A stretch of 64,000 nt of DNA, taken from Hermatobates lingyangjiaoensis (Eukaryota; Arthropoda; Insecta; Hemiptera; Hermatobatidae). The translations under genes and the position numbers were made by a program. This document shows, piece after piece, positions 1 through 11,687 of the stretch (position 1 is the first letter of the stretch; every line of letters starts with the position of its first letter). A model generated the notes under the pieces. It did no database searches, was not told the DNA's origin, and saw only the letters and a program-made list of their open reading frames with translations. Location of the stretch: NCBI GenBank assembly GCA_026182355.1, contig JAPFBL010000084.1:11020001-11084000 (forward strand). The letters are read 5' to 3'.

Positions 1-1115
1 TTAGTATATATTAAAATCATTTTCCTTCCCCTTTATCGAAAATCATATATACCAATTTTCTCTGAGGAAGTGTTATCTTTTTTCCTGCGTCTTGTTCTCT
101 GTTATAAGCTTGCTATGAATGTATATTGGGAAAAAATATATTAGTAATTAACCAGTTTACATAATTAACTCAAAGTCAAAGCCAGCTATTCAATATAATT
201 TAAATCATTTATAGTTGGGAGCTTCTAATTTTTGAAAATAATACATATGAACTATTAGACTAGAATAGTTTAATTTTATCTCAGTGGATTTGCTCAAAAA
301 ATTTCAAGTCAATGTAAACATTGTTAAAAAAAAAACAATAATTCGACAAGTATAGCAGGTGATCCCTTAGTCCAGGATAAACAAACAGTTTTTATAGCTT
401 TATTGCTCTTTCCCTTAATTGAAACTTCATGAATATTATTTTATGAATTGCTAATTTTTTGTTCCATTTATGGTCAAATTTTCATGAGTTCTTAATGAGC
501 TGTTTAGCGTCAAAAAAACAATTTTCTGAAAACAGTAATCGTACATTAACGCCCCTTTGGTGAATGTAATTTTGAAAAAATATCTCAGCTCATTCTCTAC
601 ATAATGTTCTATTTTTAGGCATAGTTTCATTTTGATCTGTCAAACGATATGTCTTGTATATCGCTCTCACAAGCTTTGATATTGAATTATAAGTCAATTT
701 TTTTCATTTTATTGAAAAAAAAATATTTTCTTTTGTTTTAAAATTTGTAACGTCAAAGATAATGCCAAAATTTCAAATCTCTAAGGTTACAGTTTAGGAG
801 AAAAAAATGTTTTCTAAAAAACGGTTTTTGGCAAAAAAAGTGACTTTCCCATCTTGCATAATCCTTGCCAAACAATAGGGATCTTCTTCTTTATGGGGCC
901 CATTTTTGTGTAAAATATCAACTTGATCCATCAAAGACTCTGGACCGTAGCGTGGTAACAAGCAATGCTAACACACTCACCCACCCACCCACCCACACGC
1001 AGATATCATCGAGAAAACTTCATAAAACAACTTCAGGGACCTCAAAACATGTAATTCCGTCAAAAACTCGAGATTAAATTTTGTCACGATTACTATACTT
1101 TACTTATAGTAAAGT
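1..1115 (+). repeat. Repeat family A, long copy 1
   Basis: This stretch aligns by eye with 27400-28870 over almost its whole length, including the phrases GACAAGTATAGCAGGTGATC near 345, CGTCAAAGATAATG near 750 and GGGGCCCATTTTTGTG near 895. It ends in a palindromic motif TACTTATAGTAAAGTA near 1100. No transposase or RT is visible. A small 70-codon open frame at 865-1077 recurs in the other long copy but has no recognisable domain and is probably chance. It may be a non-autonomous DNA transposon or a dispersed satellite-like repeat. The left end may lie outside the window. Confidence 0.75.
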
Positions 1116-1239
1116 AAAAAAGTGTTACAAAATTATCTCTTACATGAGAACATTGATTTTGCTCCCATAGCCAGTGGTCTTATTATTATTATTATTATTA
1201 TTTTTGAGGGTTACTATAGCACTGCCTCTTAAAAACTAT

Positions 1240-2090
1240 TCTACATCCCTCCTTCTCTACTCAAGTGCTTCAACGCCTCCAAGAAGCTCAGCACTTTTGC
1301 TGGGTCCAGAGGTAAACGTTTCTCATTGGTTTTGTTGAGTGTCCCGAAGCACCTATCTCTGTGCAGCAAAGTTGCCTTACAATCAACTTTTTTTCTCTCT
1401 TCAACGTTTCTTCTTCTTCTTTGCAGAATCTGCACAAACCATCATTGATAATGCTTATTCCGAGCTCCTAAGTTTCGGGAGAAAGTGACTTCCTTTTTCC
1501 TTCTTCGGGTCCTTATGTGCACTTGTGGGAGGTTAGCTCTCACTAGTTAGCACTTTTTTTTGCACAGAGCACAGAGCACATCCTCTGTGCTCTCAGAGGA
1601 TGGTCTCCAGACTTCTTTCTCCTTAGTATCATACTGGAGAGAATCCTTAAAGCTCTGTCGGTGGTATTTTGTCTGCTCCGGCAGAGCGTCGCATACCGGA
1701 GTACCCTTGAAGCTCGTAATACAGTAACCCCTGTATCATCCATCCTTCGGCACGGATCGTATAACGCCTTAGATTGGAGTTGGGATAAGAGGAGAGAATT
1801 TGGGAAGTTGGAAGGATGTGACACGAAGCTGGTCAGGCCCAGCTCCTGGTCACCTCCTCTTCTTTCGTTTATCTTTGGATATAGCAGGTTAACAGGATAA
1901 TCTCGCAAAGGCCGAAAGTCGTAGTTGAGTGCTACAGTCACTAGCACTTTTGCTGGGTCCAGAGGTAAACGTTTCTCTATGGTTTTGTTGAGTGTCCTGA
2001 AGCACCTACCTCTGTGCAGCAAAGTTGCCTGACAACTTTGAGAGGTGCATAATCGCTCCTTTCCTACCCAAGTAGATCTCATAGATGGTC
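1240..2090. repeat. Unclassified element with direct repeats
   Basis: Two direct copies of an 88-bp sequence (1290-1377 and 1943-2030) differ at only a handful of positions and enclose about 565 bp that is GC-richer than the surroundings. Between them is a local inverted word (GCACAGAG and CTCTGTGC, about 1561-1592). A minus-strand open frame of 179 codons crosses 1543-2082 but has no domain I recognise. The layout would fit a short LTR-like or TRIM-like element or a tandem duplication. I see no primer-binding site or polypurine tract. Confidence 0.45.
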
Positions 2091-3959
2091 ATCTGTAACA
2101 TTACATGACCAGTGAATCAGTTATGTTTAACTTCGTTTTTCAGACGTCCTTTTATTTTGAATATTTAAGCCAAAGTTTTCCTTTTAAGACTGCAAAATAT
2201 TTCTATTTTGTTTGAAAAATGTGAGAAACAAATAATAAGAGATTTCAGTATCATCAAATCACCTAAGAATTATCTTAAAATTAGTATCCGTTTTGTAATA
2301 TAGAACGAGAAAAGCCATTTCTTATACTTCAATAAGATGATATGATTCATAAAAACAAAAAAGTCTACATCTAATTTTAAGTTTTGTTCTAGGGTGCAAC
2401 ATAGATATTGATTAGAGCATTATGTTAGACAAATCCATAATGCCATAGAAAGCATCAGAAACTATATGCTTGGTATTTATTCCCACAATTTAAATCTCTT
2501 AATATTTTTATCATGTGGTATTTTTACGGCGGTATTTAATACGAAATTTATAATTTGTAAAATCACGAGACTAGAGGGTTCCAATTAGTAACCGTTTTGG
2601 AATATAAACAATAATTATTTTTCCCATGTTTCAAAATTACCCTAAGCAATTTGTTTCCCACATTAAGAACTATGTGAGTGTCAAATGTCGATGTAGCAAT
2701 GGTGTGACTTGTGAAGTGTTTAAAATATTCTTTGAGAGATCCACCCATCATAGACTTACTTTGATATCCGTGTGATATCAGATATGCTAAATGTGATCTG
2801 ATCTATTGTTAACTTAATCTGAATGCAGTATGACTAATGCAGAGAGGATATTATCTCTCTTTGAAGTACCTATTTAAACCAAAAAAAATAATCAAGAAAA
2901 TTAGTCTATTTCAAGTTGTATGTGAAATTCAAGATATTAGAAATTCAAGTTATATTTCTAGCTTTACGTTTCTATTTATGAATAGAAGATACCAGTTTTT
3001 GCTGTACTTGCCCAGGAACATATTATCCATTTCAATGGTAGGGTAAATTTCAAACTAACCCTTTGTTAACTTTTAGAGTTGATATTTTATTTCATTCTGC
3101 TTTGTCAATATCATTTGACTCCTCAGTGCACTTATACTCACTGGTCGGAAAGTAAAATTATCCGTGATTAACTAATCATAATATGTATGTATGTTCTGAA
3201 ATACTTGCGGTCACTTATCATAGTGTAGAGTGAATTGATCACATCATACTACAGCTGAGGTCGCATACCAAAGCAGCAGTTATATATAATACTATATTTT
3301 TATTGCAAACTTATAACTGAATACACCATCGTATTAATAAATATCCTGTAACTACTAAAAGCAATCAATACGATAAAACAATGAAGCGTGAAATCTTTCT
3401 GCTCAAAGAACTTAAACAATCACCTTAAATGTCTGAGATACCTTCATTATATTCATTTTAATAATTTCAAATTTTTTCCACTTTATACACATTATATTAA
3501 TCTTTTGATAGAGCACTAAGACTTTTTAAAAATATATTTATGTGTAATAAATTTATTTTAATTCCAGAAGGGAGGAAAAAGAGCTTTTTATAGTTATTTG
3601 AGACCAATGGACGTATATACGATATTCATAAATACTCATGAAAAATTTACTGTACACGTTTAATACATTAAACATTAAAACATCATACTAATCACACTGT
3701 GGTAGAGGGTCATTGTCCGGAAAAGATGCTGTTTATAGACACTTCCAACCAGCATTAGAGGGGTTTTTTTAATGAGTATTTGACAAATACTCATATGTCA
3801 AAGTAAAGTAAAGTCTCTTATCACCGGCTTTGGTTATAGTTGCTTTATGTTTACTCCAAGAGACGGTGAGCATAAATTTATAAAGACTTTTAAGCAACAT
3901 TTATTGCATATTGATAAACTTCAATTAAATATTGCTAACTTATTGATAAAAACAGTTTT
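2091..3959. other. AT-rich stretch with repeat B fragment
   Basis: Around 2280-2470 lies a copy of short repeat family B, marked by a GTATCCGTTTTGTAATATAG word and then AAGTTTTGTTCTAGGGTGCA. Related sequence occurs at 5750-5970, 9080-9360 and 27780-27870. Otherwise I see only AT-rich sequence without a convincing gene. Confidence 0.5.
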
Positions 3960-4070
3960 TGACATATTATAATATAACAATTCAGTTGGGTTTTTGACTC
4001 TGACAAAGACTGCTTGTTACGGTTGATAGATCCTAGTCTTTTTTTTCCATTTCATATTGTGGTTTGATCA
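3960..4070 (+). mobile_element. Solo PLE pseudo-LTR end, family P1, decayed
   Basis: One half of the Penelope-like end seen as palindromes elsewhere (34217-34401, 57423-57611). It runs from the CAGTTGGG word into the ribozyme-like segment and the TTGTGGTTTGATCATT word, and is followed by a (TA)n tract. The hammerhead-like core at 3996-4038 keeps the GACT/AGTC stem I arms but has CTGACAA for CTGACGA and GATA for GAAA, so it should be inactive. Confidence 0.65.
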
Positions 4071-4094
4071 TTTATATATATATATATAAATATT

Positions 4095-4420
4095 GATAAA
4101 AGTATCGACCGTGGAATAGAAACAAAACTATAGTTTATCGGGACTCCGTCAGTTCTTCAGGTTCAAATCAATTATCGGGACTAGGTCAGTTCTTCAGGTT
4201 CAAATTAATTATTGGAACTCGGTCAGTTCAGTGTTGCGTGTTCATTCAGACTACAGTTGTTGTTAAAATCCACATACTATTTTTCTTTGTAAAATAATTT
4301 GTAATGTAATACTTAGTTTTTCTGTTTCAAAATTTATACATCTGCCTATGAAAATGGTTTTAAGTAAAGACCGAAACGTTGGCAATGAGAGTTTAATTTG
4401 AACCTGAAGAACTGACCGAG
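4095..4420 (+). mobile_element. PLE pseudo-LTR-like sequence, family P2
   Basis: This matches 58245-58440: both contain the ACCGTGGAATAGAAACAAAA-type word, then an AT-rich hairpin, then AACGTTGGCAATGAGAG and GAACCTGAAGAACTGACCGA. A partly repeated unit containing GTCAGTTCTTCAGGTTCAAA occurs twice in 4140-4210, on the opposite strand to the 4400 copy, making a local inverted repeat. At 4342-4384 there is a degenerate hammerhead layout: arms TGCC and GGCA, a stem GGT/ACC, then GAA and the palindrome ACGT. The first core box is eroded to TATGAA. Confidence 0.55.
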
Positions 4421-4650
4421 TCCCGGTCAATATTCGTATATTTGGGGAACAGTCCTTCGTTCATACATGTGAGATTAAATTTTTTGCCTACTTTTGTCCT
4501 GAACAGTTTTTTGGAATTTTTTTCCAATTCTCTTATTAGTCCTTTAAATTCTCTAGGAACTAGATATATTAATTCAACATGTGATTTGCTGTCCATTTTA
4601 TAAACGTATTTATTATTTCCGTCGTTTCCGTCTTCTTTGACCATCTTCAA
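4393..4650 (-). pseudogene. PLE N-terminal ORF fragment
   Basis: An 85-codon minus-strand frame contains RELEKNSKKLF, KKFNLTCMNEGLFPKYTNI and a leader rich in charged residues. This resembles the N-terminal region upstream of the RT in Penelope-like proteins, with a basic helix followed by a Phe-Asn-x-x-Cys motif. Similar fragments occur at 57619-57825 and 35010-35157. Its ATG lies within a TGAAGATGGTC sequence that looks like the start of a hammerhead core (GTC/GAC stem), as at 35157. The RT itself is missing, so this is a truncated copy. Assignment rests on motif resemblance and PLE context. Confidence 0.55.
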
Positions 4651-4994
4651 AAAGAATTAACCGATCGGTTTCCAACCGTCGCTGCCTTTGGTCTCCCTCT
4701 GTTTCTTATCCTGAAGATGGTTTAAAATGAATATAGAAGAGCATAAGTGTATGTTTGTCCTTTTACATGTTTTTTGTTTCTAGGATTTGCTTTAGTAGTA
4801 TATCCTTCATAGTTATCCATTAGTATTTTATAAAAAAATACTATTACTTTATTACAAGAAAGTATAAAAATCATGAAAAAATTCGAATTCAATATTCTGA
4901 GGGTTTCTAATTTTTGGGATTCCCGAAGTCTTTTTCTTACTTTCTTTTCGATGTATTTCTGCGTATATGAGTCGATAGGTGAGTGCGTTTCCAA

Positions 4995-5640
4995 AATATT
5001 GTGGACACACTAGAGTCCACATTGTTTGATGGATGAAATTTATGTTTTATGCAATGATGGGTACTATACTGCAAGTGTGTCCTATTGTTTTTGGACAATA
5101 CTGCATGAAAAGTTATTTTTTGGGCAAAATATGATGTCAGACCACATTTCTTTCCTCCTAAACTGCGAACTCTAGAGTTTTGAAATATTAGCATTATCAT
5201 GGAACTGACAGATTAAATAACTAAAAAAAATAATCACAAAACAACTGGAAAGTTTTTTTTTTTAATTAAGAAAATAAACATTTTGACCTATGATTGATTA
5301 TAAAAATTGAGAGCAAGATACAAGCCTTACAGTTTGACAGATCATAATGAAATAATGCCTTGTAACAGCACGTTATGTGGTAATGAACTGAAGGCTCTTT
5401 TTCAAAATTTTGTAAACTCTTTTATTTTAGAAATTTTTTTTAACGTTAAACAGCTAATTATAGCAATATAGAACAATGAAATATTCTCAAAAAAAACCCA
5501 ACCTAGTAATTTTCTAAAACAAAACTTAAAGAAATCCCAATTACTGCACAGGACAAGATAGCTATAAGAACTAAAAATTCATCTTGGAATAATAGATCTT
5601 GCTATACTTTAGGACTTGTTTGGATTGCCGTAGATATTTT
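4995..5640 (-). repeat. Repeat family A, reverse copy
   Basis: Read on the minus strand this follows the 3' two thirds of repeat A: a tract matching the CCATCAAAG...CTGGAC segment near 5010, the CAAACAATAGG-like word near 5080, the TTTGACAGATCATAATGA word near 5330 and the reversed GCTATACTTTAGGAC word near 5600. It is diverged and indel-rich. Its inner part is repeated again at 6220-6490. Confidence 0.55.
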
Positions 5641-6180
5641 TCAGTAGAATCAATTAAAAGAAAATTTTTATTTAAAGGTTTAAAAAAAGAAGTGAGATGT
5701 TTTAATGAGTTAATCTGATATGTTGGTAGAATATAATTCTTAAATATAAAAGATTAGCGCCAATCAAACATTTATGTTATGATGTTTTCCAAGATAGATA
5801 GATGGTTGTCTAAATAAGTGTTGTAATCAAACTATATATTGCTCCTTTCAATAAAACTTAGTATTATATACATTAGTTCTTGAAATGTTTAAGAACCTCA
5901 TTGTGTTTTGGTAAATTTGAAGTACAGTAAAGGTACTATTTCGTTATTTATTATAAAACGGATACTAATTTCAAACTACTTCTTCAGTGATTCAATGAAG
6001 TATTGTATTACTACATACTTTTGAGTTTAAATATTGGAAGAGTAATATTGCACCATAAATGACAGCTATTAAGTTCTATTTCGTATAACGTTTGAAAAGC
6101 AGTTTTTAGACAAAAGGTACAGATTTTTTTTTTTATGAACTACACTTTTGACAGAACCAAAAACTAAATAATTATGGAAA
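5641..6180. other. AT-rich stretch with repeat B fragment
   Basis: Family B appears in reverse at about 5750-5970 (AAAACTTAGTATTATATAC and the AAAACGGATACTAATTTC word). No gene is seen. Confidence 0.4.
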
Positions 6181-6495
6181 AATAGAGGGTATACTGAACA
6201 CCATCAGATGCAGTTATGGAATACAAGCCTTACAGTGTGACAGATCATAATGAAATAATGCATAATAACTGCACGTTATGTTGTAATGAGCTGAAGGCTC
6301 TTTTTCAAAATTTTGTCAACTTTTTTATTTTCGAAAATTTTTTTAACGCTGAACAGCTAATTATAGCAATATAGAACAATAAAATATTCTCAAAAAAAAA
6401 ACCCAACCTAGTAATTTTTTAAAAAAAAAAACTTAAGAAATTCCAATACTGCAATGGAAAACATAGCTATAAGAGTTATAGCTATGCCAAGTTAT
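6181..6495 (-). repeat. Repeat family A, reverse partial copy
   Basis: Near duplicate of 5320-5560: both carry ACAAGCCTTACAGT, GACAGATCATAATGAAATAA, GCACGTTATGT and the AACAGCTAATTATAGCAATA word in the same order. The two copies lie about 900 bp apart in the same orientation. Confidence 0.7.
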
Positions 6496-7734
6496 AAGAA
6501 CAATATTATTCAAAAGTACCAGAACTTTAATTTTGTTTTATTTCATTTATTAAACCGAAATTCGTAGGTAAGACAACAAACACATAACAGTGAGTGAAGT
6601 AACTATGTTTCAATCATATATTGAGCACTTGGAATATTTCCTGTAAAGTTATTTGTATTAATAAAACAATCTTTCAACTTGCTACGTAGAACACCTTATT
6701 TAGTCAATTATTCTTTAACCTTTCCTAAAAAAATGTAGCTTACAATGTTGCGAATTCCCATAACTACTTGAATGAATGTCGAATGCTATTAATAGCAAGT
6801 TTTTTTGATTTGAAACACTAATCGAGGACATAACAAATATGGAATGATTAAGGAGGCGAATGCCATATGTTTCTTGGCAGGAGCTTTACAACACCAGGTG
6901 CCTCCAATCTACATCCCCAACTCTTTGACATTTTAATTTATGATGCCTCTTTATCATCTTGTAAAAGAACCACATATTATTTTTATCTTTCAGTCAGCGG
7001 AAATGATCTTTTATCCATTTTAATTCTATTACTCAATACTGTTGAAATGTTGAATTCACAGCAAATTTTCAAATTTAGGGTACTATTACTTTGTATATAT
7101 TGATTAATTTTATAATCATATAATTTTTTTTCTTTGTTTTCTTGTCGTTCTGAATGTTCTTTGCTTACTTTTTTATTAAAAACAGTTGACCTTACAATCA
7201 AAGAACGGTTGATATTGTACAGTGTTGAAGTTACATATATCAATGGTTATCTCTTGCATATAACAACAATACAATCATATTTTTTGTTTTATAAAAAAAT
7301 ATAATTAATAACAGTTAGAATCAAATATAATATAAAAGACACAGAGGGAGAAAGAAAATAATCACTGATAGTGAGACAATCATTTACATATTGAGCATCA
7401 AATACTTGCAAGATCATTGTTCAGAATGAGAATCTGAAACATCAAATTATTATTAAGCGAAATGCTCATTCATTGCAAAAATATTTTTTGCAGGTATAAA
7501 TCGCTAAAACAGATTTCAGAAATATCATATTGTGACGATATATAATTAATTGCAGCATATCGTAGGTTATACTTTAAATCTGCTCATGAAATAAAGTATC
7601 CTTTAATTTATTGTTAGGTAAGATAAGAAAGTTTATAATATAAACTTTATATAAACTTTAAACTTTATATAAACTTATTATATAAACTTTAAAATAAGAA
7701 AGTTTAAATGATCGATTAAACCTTTATAAACCTG
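6496..7734. other. AT-rich, no gene recognised
   Basis: Overlapping small frames occur on both strands at 6867-7243 but show no domain. A short duplicated AAACTTTATATAAACTT word sits at 7640-7690. Nothing else stands out. Confidence 0.3.
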
Positions 7735-7910
7735 ATTTGGTCTCTCGGAGAGGACATTAAACCATCGGTCCCGAGCCTGTACAATGCCAGGTACACATTA
7801 AAGATCCCTACTCTAAATACTCTTGATTTATGCAAAATTGAAGACTCCCAAGTAGAATCTATCTTCATTGTGTGGTATCACAAAGGGTCAATGTTTGGTC
7901 TATGTTAGTT
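7735..7910 (+). mobile_element. SINE, 5'-truncated copy
   Basis: This shares the family core CTCGGAG-AGGACATTAA...ATCGGTCCCGAGCC and the tail ending GGTATCACAAAGGG with the copies at 63806-64000 and (reversed) 20405-20630. The tRNA-like head is missing here. It is probably RNA-polymerase-III derived and non-autonomous. The GGACGTTAA/GGTCCCG core resembles a core I recall as common in arthropod SINEs. Confidence 0.65.
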
Positions 7911-8499
7911 CCCTTGTGAGACTGCAACATTAACCTATCCTAACTTCACCTATAGATCTGATTCTATTTCTTTCCTAGATCTCTTACTCTGTATAATCCT
8001 AATTATACATGTCGCATGGCCAACTCCAACTTCTAGTTCCAATGAATTAGACCAGAATGAAATGAATTAGCTTTACTTCATTTAGAGCTACTTTGGTCAT
8101 TGCACAGTGACCTAAGTATCAAAAAGATCAAACATTCATTCGACTGCCTGTGCTGTATATCAATCAGTGACGGAATGAATTTAGGCTGATGTTAATTTCT
8201 TTAATTCTATGAGTTCTACCAATATTAGTTTGGCACTCGTCATATTGAGCACCCCTGAACTGAGGTAAAGAGCTTTCTTGATAGAAATAAATACGTTTAG
8301 CAATCACGTAGTAATATGAACTAAACGTAGTATACGTTTGTAAAACTAATGCATATCCATCTTTTGATTTACGTCATACTTTATTTGATCAATTTCTGTT
8401 TTAGACAATTTTTAAAATGTTAAAGGAATATATAAAAAATATGTTGATATTATATCTAATGAAATAATATCTGAAATTAAATTATACCTAAAAATAGAG
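7911..8499. other. AT-rich, no gene recognised
   Basis: Only short frames are present. No repeat or motif is recognised. Confidence 0.3.
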
Positions 8500-8724
8500 T
8501 TTTATATAGTGGATAAGTTTAGTATTTTTTTTCAAAACTAATTTTATCTAGAGGGCATTATAGTACATTTTCTGTTTTCAGATGTTTTTCGATGCTAAAC
8601 AGCTGATTAAAGAATGATAAAATGCTATTTAAAAATTGAAAAAAAAAGATATTTATGAAAAAAAAATCGTGGAATTTCAACTACTCTTAAGGTCAAAAAA
8701 GCTATAAAACTGAATATTTATCCT
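8500..8724 (-). repeat. Repeat family A, reverse 5' fragment
   Basis: On the minus strand this corresponds to the start of repeat A: the GGATAAA...TTTTATAGC and AGCAAGTGATTCATTAGTCC words match those near 345-400 and 28045-28110. It joins directly to the 62-bp tandem duplication. Confidence 0.6.
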
Positions 8725-8848
8725 GGACTAATGAATCACTTGCTATACTTGTCGGATTCGTTTACATTTATTTACATTGTTTACATGGACTAATGAATCA
8801 CTTGCTATACTTGTCGGATTCGTTTACATTTATTTACATTGTTTACAT
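8725..8848. repeat. Perfect 62-bp tandem duplication
   Basis: Two adjacent 62-bp units (8725-8786 and 8787-8848) are identical base for base. The unit begins GGACTAATGAATCACTTG and ends ATTTACATTGTTTACAT. It lies at the edge of a repeat A copy. Perfect identity in otherwise diverged DNA implies a recent event. Confidence 0.9.
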
Positions 8849-8986
8849 GGAATTGGAATCTTTTCAACTGAATTGACTGAAATAAAATTAATGTTTACCA
8901 ATTTAGTGAAAATATTTTATATTATTTAATGACATAATATTAAATCATTAGTTGTGCAATACGTAATAGTGTGGTATTTACTCATT

Positions 8987-9071
8987 CTGAGGTAAAATGG
9001 ATAAACCAACAAATGTTGAATAAAACTTCATTTGGGTGGAGACTTTTGTTTGTTTATCCATTTTACCTCAG
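8987..9071 (+). mobile_element. PLE 3'-end fragment with inverted arms, family P3
   Basis: Inverted arms CTGAGGTAAAATGGATAAAC (8987-9006) and its complement (9052-9071) flank a central segment. The segment GTTGAATAAAACTTCATTT...GGTGGAGACT matches the sequence that follows the hammerhead motif at 56638-56676. Homology to that locus starts within three bases of the predicted cleavage site. I read it as a PLE pseudo-LTR scrap. Confidence 0.6.
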
Positions 9072-9079
9072 AAGGACAT

Positions 9080-9360
9080 AATATTAGATGTAAGAAGAAT
9101 AAAATTTTACATTAAAGAAAATCAACGCCGATCAAACATATAATTTGTATGCTTCCCATGGTATTATGGAGTTGTCTAACAAAATGCTCTAATCAATCTA
9201 TATGTTCCACTCTTGAACAAAACTTAATATCGGAAGTAAATTTTCTTGTGTTTATGAATCATATTATCTTTTGGTAAAGTAGACTAGTTCATATTATATT
9301 ACGATCTTTGGGTAATATAGTTATAGACTCCTTCGTTCTATAATACAAAACGGATGCTAT
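9080..9360 (-). repeat. Repeat family B copy
   Basis: Reverse-oriented match to 2340-2470 and 27780-27870, including the words AGTGGAACATATAGATTG, GTTTTGTTCAAGAG and CAACTCCATAATACCATGG on the minus strand. It ends near the AAAACGGATGCTATTA word at 9350. Unclassified. Confidence 0.55.
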
Positions 9361-10504
9361 TAAGCTAATTATTCAGTGATTCAGATAAACGACTTTAAAT
9401 GTAAGAGATCTGCTGTCCTTGGTTTTAAAAAAGTGTTATCACTGATATGGTAATACCAAAGATATTATGTGATTCAGTTGTCTGATATACCAAAATAAGC
9501 TTAAATATTGACGACTGGTTCAATCACTATCTGTATGGTCTTGAGAAATGAAATACTAATAAACATCTCCAATACTGACATTTATGTTATTTCAAAATGG
9601 GACATTATGTATCCAAAAAAGTTTGATATTATATTTACTTATAGTAAAGTAATGTTTAGGCCACTCCAGATTTTGTTAAGTAGGTTTTCTGACAAATCTA
9701 TTTTCAGAGAATCTTCTGTTTCGGAGAATGGAAGTGCTAGTTCATGGAATGTATAAAAAAAAATCTATTGGAGTTTATATTTGTATAGTTTGTTAGAGGT
9801 CAAGTAATTAACCAGATGAAAATTAAACACATCTTTTGCAGTCGTTCCACTCGACCGTTTACCTGTTAAATCGGTATTTTTAAAAGGTCTGTGGATATTG
9901 GATCCAAGGGTTCAAGTTTATTTCTTTTCTGTGAAATACATACAGCCACATTTATCAAGAATATATGCAGTTTCTTCTAATATATTGAATTTTCTGCAGA
10001 GCTTTTTTCAAAGTGAACACTATTTTATACTATTAAATTGTATTCCAATCGATGGATGGACTGTTAAAAAGTATCATCTTATTCAATTTCTGTTCAATAG
10101 TTCAAAAGAAAGATTGATGAAATGTTCCATGACCATTACCATGTAAAGTGTTTGACTGGGGTTGAAATTGCACTATTTCTTCATTCTTTTTATTCATTGA
10201 GATCTATTCTTTGATTACCTTGTGAGTAGTATATTATATGATACTTTTAAAATAATATAGGCTGAGTTTGTTAGGTCGTGAGCTGGATTTTATGCATTCC
10301 ACCGTAAGTTTTACACATGTAAGTAAGAATTGGTTATGGTTAAGCAGGTCCTGTGGAAGGCTTTCCACATGTATTAAGGAAATCTGATTATGTATTGAAT
10401 GTAAGCCACAAGATTTTATTTATTTTAGTAATTATTGATCTTTTTTAATGAATTCCAACTATTCATGGCTTATGACTGATAGAAATTTGTCAAGTGTGAT
10501 GTTT
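9361..10504. other. AT-rich, no gene recognised
   Basis: Two 82-codon plus-strand frames (9508-9756, 9898-10146) have composition typical of AT-rich noncoding DNA and no recognisable motif, so I do not call them genes. Confidence 0.3.
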
Positions 10505-10740
10505 CATAAGGATGTTACTTAAAGTGGAACACGGGCATGGATGAGAGACCTTGCGTTCACCTTAATCCGAAGCCATTATGAGGCAAAAGGGTGCAATTAG
10601 AGGGTGTTTAGTGCAGAGTAGCTGGCCTATTGGGGTGATGACAGTGATGAAAAGGCCTTGGCTATTGTCCGTCTGAGCGTCACGCACGCCTGCTCCCTGG
10701 CCACGCTAACACTACACTTCCCCCTTTCTTAAAATTGTCC
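10505..10740. promoter_or_regulatory. GC-richer island, candidate conserved element
   Basis: About 230 bp with clearly higher GC than its flanks and no repeat match in the window. It contains GTGCAATTAGAGGG (homeodomain-like core), GGCCTATTGGGGTGATGACAG (TGACAG is Meis/Homothorax-like) and a GC-rich stretch near 10680. No open frame runs through it with coding character. Regulatory function is inferred from composition and words only. An unannotated exon or ncRNA is possible. Confidence 0.3.
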
Positions 10741-11687
10741 CCAAATCCCACAGTCTAACTATTATGTAACGCTTAACTCTACCATTTTTGCACACACTGT
10801 TGATTCTTTTAACGAGAGGTTCTTAAGGAATCGTTATTACTTATTTGTTACCTGAACTCTTGTAAAAACAGGTTTTGTAAACATCGGTTTTGTCATAATC
10901 GGCCTATTTATCCCCCAACTCTATCCATTACAACCTCATTAATGACCTTTAAATTATCTTATATAAATTTCATTTTTGATAACATTTTAAATTTATATTT
11001 TTAAACTGTTAATGTTATAGGATATGTAAACTAATCCCCAAAGGGTAAATATTCCTGCCGAACAAGATGACAACTGAAAAACTATAGTAGTTAGCAACAG
11101 TTTGTGTCTTCTGTCATTTTTTTATGAATTTACTTCATTAAATCTTGTCTTTAAAATAAGACCTGAAATCATAATTGTATACATATATGACAGACGACAG
11201 TAAAAGACACTTACTATCCTCACTAATTCAGTATCATGGAACGCTCAGTGCAGGTTTTGGTGTGATGTTGGATGAATTACCGACCAAGGACGTCACTATT
11301 AACTTAATTACTATTTAAACTGATGAACATCTTTTACTGAACACTAAACACATCAGTGACCCTATCATCAAGCAAGCAATGGCTACTTGAGCATTCGCTT
11401 AAACACCGACCACTTAAACAATTTATCAGGTGATGGACCCAGGTTTTGACTATACTAAAGTTTTTTCAAGGCAAACAGCAGTGATTGAAATGGTGTTTGT
11501 TCAACTATCCGACTTTCATCACACTTGCTGGACCCTATACAGTCTGTAGCGGATGAAACATAGTTGCTCATCCAGCTAGGTGATCATATGAAAACGTTGA
11601 CCCTGGAATAATTTCATAATGAGATATTTAGCTCCATCAGTCATTTCCAATCTGAAATTACCCGTTAGACTATAAATTCACAAGCTA
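10741..11687. other. AT-rich flank of mariner, no gene recognised
   Basis: Only unassigned sequence is seen up to the TA target dinucleotide at 11686-11687. Confidence 0.3.

Noticed and set aside
9508..10146. Two 82-codon frames as possible genes
   Set aside because: Length and composition are expected by chance in AT-rich DNA, and no domain or neighbour supports them.
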